From the NCBI RefSeq assembly GCF_017833255.1, contig NZ_JAFIBU010000001.1, positions 2,547,001-2,611,000 on the forward strand: DNA of 64,000 bases, read 5' to 3'. The notes beneath the pieces were generated by a model. That model searched no databases and was not told where the DNA came from. It was given only the letters and a program-made list of their open reading frames with translations. Positions 8,279 to 14,768 of this stretch are shown here, piece by piece; the first letter of the stretch is position 1, and each line of letters starts with the position of its first letter. This DNA comes from Paenibacillus sp. PvR098 (GTDB lineage Bacteria; Bacillota; Bacilli; Paenibacillales; NBRC-103111). The translations under genes and the position numbers were made by a program.

Positions 8279-8974
8279 TTAAAATCTTGCAATCTCCCGC
8301 TTCTTTATCTTCTTTTGTGATTGCCGATATACAAGATAGTTCATTTCGGTCAAGTTCACCAGACCCAATCCCCGCTCTTCCTGAATTATATAAGTATTCG
8401 ATCCTAAATCGCAGTTTAATCTGATCCCATCAAAATAGATTCTCTCGACAGGAGTATGCCCATGGACAACTGGTTTATCCTGAGTTAAGCTCATGAGGGT
8501 CTCATTCGAGATACTGTAGGATTCTGACTCCGACATCCATAATATATCCCTGCTTTGCTTTTCCAGTGGCTCAAAGGGATTTAAGCCTGCATGCGTGTAA
8601 ACGAATTCGTCATCTTGGAAAACAAGCGGCAGATTACATGCCCATTCTATATGCTCATCCATTTCCGCCTTGGAGAATGTTCTCTCAAAATCCCTCAGCG
8701 TTTCCATCCCTCCGTGACTCAACCAAAGCTTATCCCTTTTATGAAAAAAATCCCTCATCATCTCCTCATGGTTTCCAATCAGAGGATAAACGTTTTCTGG
8801 ATATTTCTGAACTAACCCCTTAATAAATTTGACAACACCCGCACTATCTCTGCCCCTATTAATCATATCCCCGCCAATAACAAGCTGATCTTTTAAAAAA
8901 TCGATTCCTGCGTGCTCCATTAACAGCTTCAGCCCTTTATAATCACCATGAATGTCCGTTATGAAGTATTTCAT
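8279..8974 (-). CDS. calcineurin-like metallophosphoesterase (PPP family)
   Basis: A 231-residue phosphoesterase with the complete PPP signature: DIHGDY at residues 7-12, GGDMINRG near 39, GNHEEMM near 67, HGGMET near 85, and the late metal ligands in YTHAGLNPFE and VHGHTPVE. Related enzymes are bacterial PrpA/PrpE-type Ser/Thr phosphatases and Ap4A hydrolases. It lies 4 bases after a small protein of unknown function, so the two are probably co-translated. The substrate cannot be told from sequence. Confidence 0.85.
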   Translation of the reverse strand: MKYFITDIHGDYKGLKLLMEHAGIDFLKDQLVIGGDMINRGRDSAGVVKFIKGLVQKYPENVYPLIGNHEEMMRDFFHKRDKLWLSHGGMETLRDFERTFSKAEMDEHIEWACNLPLVFQDDEFVYTHAGLNPFEPLEKQSRDILWMSESESYSISNETLMSLTQDKPVVHGHTPVERIYFDGIRLNCDLGSNTYIIQEERGLGLVNLTEMNYLVYRQSQKKIKKREIARF

Positions 8975-8978
8975 AATC

Positions 8979-9422
8979 TCAACCTCTCAAATCAGTCACT
9001 TTCATCTCTCCAGCAAAGGAATTAACCGAACCAAAAAAGTAAGACAAGAATCCCCAGGCAGTTTGAATCTCCGATAGTGAGACAGACAGCACCTCAGCTT
9101 GCTGTTTGTAGCTATTAAATAATTCTGGACGTTCACTAAGTAACAGTACGATCCTTGGTATCAAGGAAAAAGGTGTATCTCTCATAAATATTTTCTCAGT
9201 TCTGACATATCCACCTGTAGTTTTTTCTATCAATCCATACCGTTCCAAGAAACCAAGTTTCTTGAGCGTTCCTGTATATGACTTTCCATATAAACGAGAT
9301 ATCTCTGTTTTAGGCATTCTACAAATTGTGCCTGGTTCATTTCCAATGATCTCAAGTAGTCTTTCATATTCACTAATTGTTGCCTTTATCTTTTCTGAAA
9401 TAGCTTCCAAATTATCTTCCAT
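8979..9422 (-). CDS. hypothetical protein, possible winged-helix partner of the phosphatase
   Basis: A 147-residue protein I do not recognise. The N-terminus is helical (EAISEKIKATISEYERLLEII). The middle (PKTEISRLYGKSYTGTLKKLGFLERYGLIEKT) has the look of a winged helix: recognition-helix spacing followed by a short wing, GGYVRTEK. It is the first gene of a four-gene minus-strand operon whose second gene is the metallophosphoesterase; the ATG follows AAAGGG. A regulator or sensor of the operon is possible. Confidence 0.65.
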   Translation of the reverse strand: MEDNLEAISEKIKATISEYERLLEIIGNEPGTICRMPKTEISRLYGKSYTGTLKKLGFLERYGLIEKTTGGYVRTEKIFMRDTPFSLIPRIVLLLSERPELFNSYKQQAEVLSVSLSEIQTAWGFLSYFFGSVNSFAGEMKVTDLRG

Positions 9423-9458
9423 ACGAATTGCCCTTTCATCGGTCTATTATTAGCTTTC

Positions 9459-9467
9459 ATTATATCA
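9459..9467 (-). promoter_or_regulatory. extended -10 promoter of the four-gene phosphatase operon
   Basis: The minus strand reads TGATATAAT, an extended -10 (TGnTATAAT), 37 bases before the ATG at 9422. The -35 region is weak, as is usual for extended -10 promoters. Confidence 0.5.
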
Positions 9468-9484
9468 TCGCATGTTTTTGAAAT

Positions 9485-9510
9485 GAAAAAAGAGCGGATA
9501 AATCCCCTCT
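9485..9510 (-). terminator. intrinsic terminator of the 86-residue hypothetical gene
   Basis: On the minus strand: AGAG-G-GGAT, 2-base loop, ATCC-G-CTCT, then TTTTTT. One G.G mismatch is in the stem. It separates the upstream gene from the phosphatase operon promoter. Confidence 0.6.
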
Positions 9511-9544
9511 CTTTCCCTCTTCCCTCTGGTATTGTCCAATTATT

Positions 9545-9805
9545 TCAAACTCCCCCCGTGTGATCTGCTCCCAATAGCTCCTTCAGTATGCCCTTTGACT
9601 CCGCTGGTAATATCTCAAGAAAGTGTCGCAATCCCATGTTGTAGACCAAACAGACAGCGAGTCTATCCCTCTCAATTCCATCGGGACCAAAGGCTATACC
9701 CTCCCACAACTCCCATTTATGTTCGTCACTTGTATTTATGTCCCACGTTTCTCCATCTAATGATTGAGCTTCATCCAATGGTACTAATTTTCTGATTTCA
9801 TGCAT
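9545..9805 (-). CDS. hypothetical protein (86 residues)
   Basis: Small acidic protein, unrecognised. Notable segment TSDEHKWELWEGIAFGPDGIERDRLAVCLVYNMGLRHFLEIL; there is no signal peptide or membrane helix. The ATG follows AGGGG at 9 bases, and a terminator follows the stop. One of a run of small minus-strand genes of the accessory island. Confidence 0.6.
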   Translation of the reverse strand: MHEIRKLVPLDEAQSLDGETWDINTSDEHKWELWEGIAFGPDGIERDRLAVCLVYNMGLRHFLEILPAESKGILKELLGADHTGGV

Positions 9806-9922
9806 CGCTAAATCCCCTGTCTATAGTTGAATACCTACCAAAAATAACATTTGCCGATATATGTGATTATGAGTTTATTCTATTTTTCTGCCAAATTTCC
9901 TTTGTCATCTTCATTCATTTTT

Positions 9923-10216
9923 CTATCCCTCTGGTTGTGTATGATTACTTTCATGGTTTCTCTTCATCTGCTCCATATGCTGATGTTCAATCAATTTAAG
10001 CATTAACACTAAATCATCTCGTGTTATTCTTGTTGAAAATATGACATCGTTCATTTTATCAACCAGATCCAGATCATTCATCTCTCTCAACATCTTGAAA
10101 TACTCCGCCTTTATCTGGTCAAAGTAATGATCCATAAATCTTTGCATAGCCTTCGTCATGCCGTAGCTTTGTCCTAACTCCCAAGTGGCCTCGTCCTTGA
10201 TTGATCGTTTGCTCAT
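9923..10216 (-). CDS. hypothetical helical protein (97 residues)
   Basis: Almost entirely helical and rich in Met, Glu, Asp and Lys (AMQRFMDHYFDQIKAEYFKML; LVLMLKLIEHQHMEQM). No known domain recognised. The strong site GGGGGAGG lies 4 bases before the ATG. It is 18 bases from a 57-residue gene upstream, so the two are probably co-transcribed. Confidence 0.6.
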   Translation of the reverse strand: MSKRSIKDEATWELGQSYGMTKAMQRFMDHYFDQIKAEYFKMLREMNDLDLVDKMNDVIFSTRITRDDLVLMLKLIEHQHMEQMKRNHESNHTQPEG

Positions 10217-10234
10217 AATCCCTCCCCCTCTACT

Positions 10235-10408
10235 TCAAACGTATTTTAGTACCTCCTTGATAAGGACCCTACCAGCCTTCATTTTCCCATAAATGGCCTC
10301 ATTATTTGTGCACAGAATTACAAACTCATCATTTTCCAGATCATTCACAGAAGCTCTAACAGCCAACTTCTGTTCATCTGTTAATCCAACCTTGTAAACA
10401 ATAACCAT
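10235..10408 (-). CDS. small hypothetical protein (57 residues)
   Basis: A short frame of 58 codons including the stop, beginning MVIVYKVGLTDEQKLAVRAS and ending KAGRVLIKEVLKYV. The ATG is preceded by GAGGTGA at 8 bases, which is strong support for translation. Codon use looks coding, and it sits 18 bases upstream of the next gene on the same strand. Function unknown. Confidence 0.65.
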   Translation of the reverse strand: MVIVYKVGLTDEQKLAVRASVNDLENDEFVILCTNNEAIYGKMKAGRVLIKEVLKYV

Positions 10409-10462
10409 TCAAATCTTCACCTCATACAGCCAGCTTCCAATCGTCTGAACCCTTCTCCAGCC

Positions 10463-10594
10463 TTAAAACATCAGCATTTTTAAGTAATAGCCAAACACAA
10501 TGCCCAAAGTAAGCATAGTTAGATCAGCAGTTACCTCAATCACAAGGTTCTGTACAAACCGCCGCTACTTCAACTTGCCTAATACCATTCTCAT
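10463..10594 (-). pseudogene. tiny membrane-protein gene interrupted by an in-frame amber codon
   Basis: With GGAGGTGG before the ATG at 10594, translation gives MRMVLGKLK and then TAG (10565-10567). The same frame continues for 33 residues, including a hydrophobic helix TMLTLGIVFGYYLKMLMF, to TAA at 10463. The good ribosome site and an intact downstream helix suggest a recently broken micro-gene, or a 9-residue peptide followed by non-coding DNA. Confidence 0.35.
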
Positions 10595-10630
10595 CGAGTC
10601 CACCTCCATCATATTGTTGCTAACAAAACT

Positions 10631-10672
10631 CCAACAAAAACAAAACCACTCAGCCGATTAGACTAAGTGGTT
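10631..10672 (-). terminator. intrinsic terminator, minus strand
   Basis: Stem AACCACT / AGTGGTT (10644-10650 with 10666-10672), extended by AG/CT after a mismatch, followed on the minus strand by TTTTGTTTTTG. It would end the transcript of the 50-residue gene upstream. Confidence 0.65.
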
Positions 10673-10824
10673 CATTCGATCCTTTTGGAATTGTTTTGGG
10701 ATACACTGCACATCAGATTCATTCCCGATTACCTTCCTCATTTATGTTATGTAGATATATACTAATCCGAGCATAGGGAACTGTCAACAGAAATGTAATA
10801 TTGTTACTTTTATAACCATATTGC

Positions 10825-10977
10825 CTATTGAACTATCCAACCCCCGTACTTCCTTTCATTGACGAGCCTCAACAGCTTTTCATTCATAGATTTCACTTCA
10901 TAAGTCGCCTTCGTTGTGGACTTGTCTGAAAGGCGTGTTATTTTCCGTTTTTCTGTTGAATTGTTTATAGATTGCAT
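10825..10977 (-). CDS. small basic protein (50 residues)
   Basis: Begins MQSINNSTEKRKITRLSDKS and ends LLRLVNERKYGGWIVQ; rich in Lys, Arg and Thr. The ATG follows AAGGAGAG at 9 bases. No recognised family. The gene is isolated between a terminator and a larger unknown gene. Confidence 0.55.
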   Translation of the reverse strand: MQSINNSTEKRKITRLSDKSTTKATYEVKSMNEKLLRLVNERKYGGWIVQ

Positions 10978-11129
10978 CTTAGCACACTCTCCTTTTGATC
11001 TTAACTCTTTATCCCTTCGATCTTTATTTCAATTGTTCTCAATAATCGACTAATATCAGATGAATAGCTGTTGTCGTACCCACTCGCCGTAGAAACACTT
11101 AGTCACAGAATCTCCGAACATTCATTTGA

Positions 11130-11498
11130 CTACTTCTCGTCGTCTTGATAATAGTCGCTACTTCCTACTAAGTACATCGAATAGATATCTAAAATATTGT
11201 CCAAACCGTCCAATAAATCTTGTGCTTCAGGAGTGCGTAATGTAAGAACATGAAGAGCAGATGAACACTCATTCTTTAGAAAATAATCAGCAGGTAAGTC
11301 GAACGCCTGATTTATCTGTAGAATTTGCGAATTGTACCTTATAACATTACTATTGCCACCATTCAAGAGTTGATCAATCGCTGGTCGAAGAATCCCTGAT
11401 AGTATAGACAACGATAACCTTGAGCAACCCCTTTGACGCATAAGTGCAATTAATTTCTTGGCTATGGCTTCTTGATGCTCGTAATAAGTAAATGCCAT
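11130..11498 (-). CDS. hypothetical HTH-like protein
   Basis: About 122 residues from the ATG at 11498 (MAFTYYEHQEAIAKKLIALM), which has GGGGTG 6 bases upstream; the in-frame start at 11519 is less likely. The segment LSLSILSGILRPAIDQLLNGG...INQAFDLPADYFLKNE has the shape of an XRE-like helix-turn-helix with a degenerate repeat. The acidic C-terminus is DYYQDDEK. It may be a small regulator of the island. Confidence 0.55.
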   Translation of the reverse strand: MAFTYYEHQEAIAKKLIALMRQRGCSRLSLSILSGILRPAIDQLLNGGNSNVIRYNSQILQINQAFDLPADYFLKNECSSALHVLTLRTPEAQDLLDGLDNILDIYSMYLVGSSDYYQDDEK

Positions 11499-11546
11499 AC
11501 ATGACACCCCCGTCCCCATCTCTAAACATCTCTGACCAACCTATTA

Positions 11547-11807
11547 CTATTCCTGTGCAATTGCCGCTATAATCCTCCATATTCTACTGAGTTCCTCGTA
11601 AATCTCTGGATCATCTTCCGAGTAATTGCTTTGTTCAAGCCTTTCAAGAATGCTTTGTGGTAAATGGAAACTTGATGTTGAAGAAGCCTTTTTCATGTAA
11701 TAGTAAAAGACCTTTAATAAGACAGAAGCCTCTGTCGGTTCCAAATTTGAATCAAGAATATCAACAGCTTTATAGAATCCGTCCAGATCGTTTTGAGTGA
11801 TCTCCAC
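11547..11807 (-). CDS. hypothetical helical protein (86 residues)
   Basis: GTG start with GGGGGAG upstream. Helical and acidic (LDGFYKAVDILDSNLEPTEASVLLKVFYYYM), with no recognised domain. It is 48 bases from the next gene downstream and follows the hairpin at 11835-11878. Confidence 0.55.
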   Translation of the reverse strand: MEITQNDLDGFYKAVDILDSNLEPTEASVLLKVFYYYMKKASSTSSFHLPQSILERLEQSNYSEDDPEIYEELSRIWRIIAAIAQE

Positions 11808-11834
11808 GCTTAACTCCCCCTATAAAATAAGAGA

Positions 11835-11878
11835 AGTAATCCGCCCCAACCCTGGCAAGTTGACGGATTACTCTTTTT
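11835..11878. terminator. intrinsic terminator-like hairpin
   Basis: AGTAATCCG and CGGATTACT form a perfect 9-base stem around a 20-base loop. CTTTTTG follows on the plus side and TCTCTTATTTTA on the minus side. It most likely ends the Fic transcript from the right, although the better T tract is on the plus strand. Confidence 0.55.
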
Positions 11879-12045
11879 GAGATAAGGGGCGAAGCAACCC
11901 TATACCATTGTTATATATAGGGATTTATTTGTCAATTTGGATGGAGTTAGGAATGTAACTGGATAAACGAAACATGCATGATTATTGATTAGGGAGAACA
12001 ATCGAGAAAGAAAACGGAGAACCCTGCTTTAATGTCCAGTTTTGG

Positions 12046-12729
12046 TTACCCTCTTGGAAGTGAGTTCATAAATGCTTGATATCGTTGTTGCTCCTTCTCC
12101 ATAGTTGCTAAAGCGTACGCCGAAAATCCTTTTGCATCTTGCTTTTCAAGAAACTGAATGTATTCATTCTTATCATCACTTAAAATCACAAGTGGCAGAA
12201 CTTGATTACGCAACAAAAGATGCATCATAAGCAATCGTCCTGTTCGACCATTTCCATCCGCAAACGGATGGATTCTTTCGAATTCTATATGACTGGAACA
12301 GATCGAAAGAATGATATCGTCAGTTGATATTGCTCGTTGAATCTGATCGTTAAGATTTAAAATCCACTGGTACATGAGGGCAGGCGTTTCCTTGGGAGAA
12401 ACTGTTTGAAAGCCCGCCCCTACAATCACATTTTCCTGTGACTTGAATTGTCCTCGCTCATGATGAAGCCGATCCATTAGAAGGGAATGAACATCGTGGA
12501 TCATAGTGATCGTAAGCTCTTGATCAATATGTTCGACAATATAGTAGAAAGCCATCCGATGGTTTTCAATTTCAAAAAATTCACGCACAGTTACTTTGCC
12601 AGGAATTGTACGATGAAGTAGGATGGAAATGGTTTCACTAAGCGTTATGGTATTATTCTCGATTGCAGAAGAATGATATGTCATTCGAACTAAAAGATCA
12701 TCCAAATAATCTTTTGGAAGATGCATCAT
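12046..12729 (-). CDS. Fic family AMP-transferase with N-terminal inhibitory motif
   Basis: A 227-residue Fic enzyme. The full catalytic motif HPFADGNGRTGR lies near residues 154-165, with the flap region around residues 95-120. Residues 20-25, SSAIEN, match the inhibitory (S/T)xxxE(G/N) helix, so this is a class II Fic that carries its own autoinhibitory glutamate. Such enzymes transfer AMP from ATP to target proteins when the inhibition is released. GGAGG lies 5 bases before the first of two adjacent ATGs. No antitoxin-like neighbour is needed or seen. Targets unknown. Confidence 0.9.
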   Translation of the reverse strand: MMHLPKDYLDDLLVRMTYHSSAIENNTITLSETISILLHRTIPGKVTVREFFEIENHRMAFYYIVEHIDQELTITMIHDVHSLLMDRLHHERGQFKSQENVIVGAGFQTVSPKETPALMYQWILNLNDQIQRAISTDDIILSICSSHIEFERIHPFADGNGRTGRLLMMHLLLRNQVLPLVILSDDKNEYIQFLEKQDAKGFSAYALATMEKEQQRYQAFMNSLPRG

Positions 12730-13070
12730 TCAATCCTCCTTACCTAAATTTCGAATCCATTATACCTTGCTTCCCATACTGTCACAAAGGCAAGTTACAT
12801 CAGCTTTAATAACTGACGAATGATTCGATGAAAAGTAATACGCAAATCTGTAACAGTTTAACGGAGGACAGGGAAAGCAGAGGGAGGAAACTCCTGAAAA
12901 TGATTTAGGTTGGGAAATGGCTTGGGTCTACAAGGGTTTCGAGGGTTAATGCTCTGCTCATGTGGGCAATTAATCTAAAGATTCATGTTTACAGAATAAT
13001 CCTATTCCCTTACCCCAATGCAAACAGACTCGCTAAGCCTCCAAAACCACTTTTGAATTCCCTACTATGT
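12730..13070. other. non-coding sequence at the island edge
   Basis: About 340 bases without a frame supported by a ribosome site. The purine-rich plus-strand run near 12862-12895 is the only compositional oddity. I see no RNA gene. Confidence 0.4.
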
Positions 13071-13090
13071 CAAAGTCCTAAATAGTCGTA
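13071..13090 (-). repeat. inverted copy of the 13.45 kb repeat unit
   Basis: CAAAGTCCTAAATAGTCGTA here equals, except for one extra base, the reverse complement of 13459-13478. The two copies face each other across about 390 bases of non-coding DNA. Confidence 0.6.
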
Positions 13091-13181
13091 TCACGCATGT
13101 CACCTTTGCCCAACCGCCGCTCCGCCTTACAGCCACAAGGCTTTTCCCGCCCTCCCTCGTACCTATCCCCAATCCCTTCGA

Positions 13182-13288
13182 GCAATTAAAGTCGTACTAC
13201 AAATAGGGGAAAAACAGGGGCTACGACCGAGAAAATCGGAGTCAAAAAAGCAATTAAAGTCGAACTAAGAGCAGGGAGAAAAACAGGG
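13182..13288 (+). repeat. two direct repeats of about 38 bp
   Basis: Copies at 13182-13219 and 13250-13288 share GCAATTAAAGTCG(T/A)ACTA at the start and GAAAAACAGGG at the end, about 85 percent identical and 68 bases apart. The core AGTCGTACTA recurs in inverse orientation at 13457-13466, and GGAAAAACAGG recurs near 13398. The pattern resembles iterons or recombinase sites more than genes. Confidence 0.6.
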
Positions 13289-13390
13289 AAAGACTGGGTA
13301 TAGGGCTAAAGATAATCGGAGAAAAAATCGGAGGAAAGCCAGATTTATCAAGGGGTTTCGGGTCTTGCGACCCTTATGAAGAAGAGAAAT

Positions 13391-13435
13391 GAGCCGAGGA
13401 AAAACAGGAGTGGATCCCTGAATTTCGCTCGGCTC
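13391..13435. repeat. inverted repeat GAGCCGAG / CTCGGCTC
   Basis: An 8-base perfect stem with a 29-base loop that itself contains CAGG...CCTG. A second small hairpin, GGGTC-TTGC-GACCC, lies just upstream near 13358-13372. There is no T tract, so it is not a simple terminator. Confidence 0.5.
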
Positions 13436-13440
13436 GTAAC

Positions 13441-13500
13441 ATGACTTTTTAGGCTTTAGTACGACTATTTAGGCTTTGAGATGACTTTGAGTGCTTTTTA
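13441..13500 (+). repeat. three imperfect 20-bp tandem units
   Basis: Units at 13441, 13461 and 13481 each start A(T/C)GACT(T/A)T. The first two share TTTAGGCTTT exactly, and the third is diverged. A fourth unit lies in inverse orientation at 13071-13090. The unit length of about two helical turns suits protein binding in register. Confidence 0.6.
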
Positions 13501-13563
13501 CATTATCCTCCAAGCATTGATCGCTTGAAGAATATCCTTAGAATTGCAAGGTGTGACGATTAA

Positions 13564-13635
13564 TCAACACTCAGACTTCAGAAGGAGTCTCTGAACAATA
13601 GCGGCAATTTCTGCTCTTGGAATGTAAATGTTATA
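13564..13635 (-). pseudogene. remnant of an SLH (S-layer homology) domain
   Basis: Between two stop codons the minus strand reads about 23 residues, including IPRAEIAAIVQRLLLKSEC and then a stop. That is the typical C-terminal end of an SLH domain (TRAEIAAIVQRLL...). No start or upstream domain is present, so this is the tail of a lost S-layer-anchored protein gene. Confidence 0.5.
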
Positions 13636-13758
13636 TCAAGATTAACAGCAACATAACACAGCATTCCCCATGCACCGAGCAAATAATGTAACCACCTAAT
13701 TACAGCCTAAGCCAAGGTCACCCAAATCAGCAACCTTAACTCAGCTTCATTCCTATGC

Positions 13759-14049
13759 TCATGATTTACCGGTATATTCCTTAGTCGCTGTATCCAGCAT
13801 GGATTTCCAATCAGTGAAATCCGTCTCTCTTGCAACATGTCGATCAAAGAGCTCATCAGGAATGTTATTGATCTCTTCATGTGTATCCGCTTGAAAGTTG
13901 CCTTTCTCTAAAAACTCTCCAAAACTCTTAAAGCTGGAATGCTTACTCATGAACGATTCATTAAACAACTTGTCTAATGAAATATGATTTGGATCTTCTT
14001 GAATCGTTTTCTGGCCTTGTAATTCCTTCAGCAGTTCGTCAAATGGCAT
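13759..14049 (-). CDS. conserved hypothetical protein (96 residues)
   Basis: Acidic, probably partly disordered protein (MPFDELLKELQ...FKSFGEFLEKGNFQ...FDRHVARETDFTDW). I recall similar proteins in Bacillales but know no function. No ribosome site lies close to the ATG at 14049. AGGGGTGA occurs just before an in-frame CTG at 14067, which would add LRKQKP, so the real start may be that unusual codon. It is followed by repeats and precedes no gene on its strand. Confidence 0.6.
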   Translation of the reverse strand: MPFDELLKELQGQKTIQEDPNHISLDKLFNESFMSKHSSFKSFGEFLEKGNFQADTHEEINNIPDELFDRHVARETDFTDWKSMLDTATKEYTGKS

Positions 14050-14102
14050 TGGTTTTTGCTTTCTCAGAAAATCACCCCTAAAATTATTTTATCCATTCCA
14101 GC

Positions 14103-14546
14103 CTACCTTCTCGATAGCGAAGCCCATGTGTTTTCAAGCCACTGATCAAAGTCAGCGCCCTTTTCACCTTCGTAGGTATCATATACATCGAGTCTCATCT
14201 TTTTTAATTTCTCTTTAAATTCTTCAAAGGAATGACCTTCCGGCAAGCTTTTCTTAATTCTTACCAGGATTTTAGTAACTCCTTTAATCAATTCGCCTTT
14301 TTTCCTTGGCGGCAGCTGAATATCTTCGCCAAATTCTTTGAGCTTACGGAAAGCAGCCTCTTGAACTTTAGACACGGCATCGTTATTCATTCTATGCGTT
14401 AGTACATCGATGGTTTGTTTGTTTTTCCACTGACCTAACTCTTCCACAGCATCTAAACGTTCTCTCCAATTGGACGTTCGATTCGCAGATATTTTTAATT
14501 GTTCATAATTTGAAGGCAATTCATTATTCACTTCACTTTTATCCAA
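14103..14546 (-). CDS. HEAT-repeat-like protein
   Basis: A 147-residue protein starting at TTG with AGGATGTGAT upstream. Residues about 25-75 (RLDAVEELGQWKNKQTIDVLTHRMNNDAVSKVQEAAFRKL) form a HEAT/PBS-lyase-type repeat pair. The rest is Lys/Glu-rich, ending FDQWLENTWASLSRR. Such proteins usually mediate protein contacts. It lies 53 bases upstream of the preceding hypothetical gene and may be in one unit with it. Confidence 0.7.
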   Translation of the reverse strand: MDKSEVNNELPSNYEQLKISANRTSNWRERLDAVEELGQWKNKQTIDVLTHRMNNDAVSKVQEAAFRKLKEFGEDIQLPPRKKGELIKGVTKILVRIKKSLPEGHSFEEFKEKLKKMRLDVYDTYEGEKGADFDQWLENTWASLSRR

Positions 14547-14566
14547 ATGATCACATCCTGTTCTAT

Positions 14567-14743
14567 TTATGATTTGTCGCCTTTATGATTACTGGAAGCA
14601 CCAGCGCTATCCTGATTTTTAGTGCCCTTGCTTTTATAAGGTTTCGGTGCACTTTTTGCTCTGTTGGCACTAGCTTGCCATCGGTTCCAGCCCTTTTTGT
14701 CTGTTCCCCTGCCTGTTCCGCCTTTGCCCTTAGCTTTACTCAA
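14567..14743 (-). CDS. small basic Gly/Lys-rich protein (DUF3934-like)
   Basis: A 58-residue frame from TTG at 14743 with GGAG 7 bases before. The product starts (M)SKAKGKGGTGRGTDKKGWN and contains RWQASANRAKSAPKPYKSKG. This composition recalls the small DUF3934 family of Bacillus, from memory. It lies between rlmD and the HEAT-repeat gene on the same strand. Strongly basic, so nucleic acid or ribosome binding is possible. Confidence 0.6.
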   Translation of the reverse strand: MSKAKGKGGTGRGTDKKGWNRWQASANRAKSAPKPYKSKGTKNQDSAGASSNHKGDKS

Positions 14744-14768
14744 ATCATCACTCCATTATGATTTGTAC

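Noticed and set aside
13182-13500. CRISPR array
   Set aside because: Repeats are few, of differing length, partly inverted, and the spacers are not regular; no cas gene is present.
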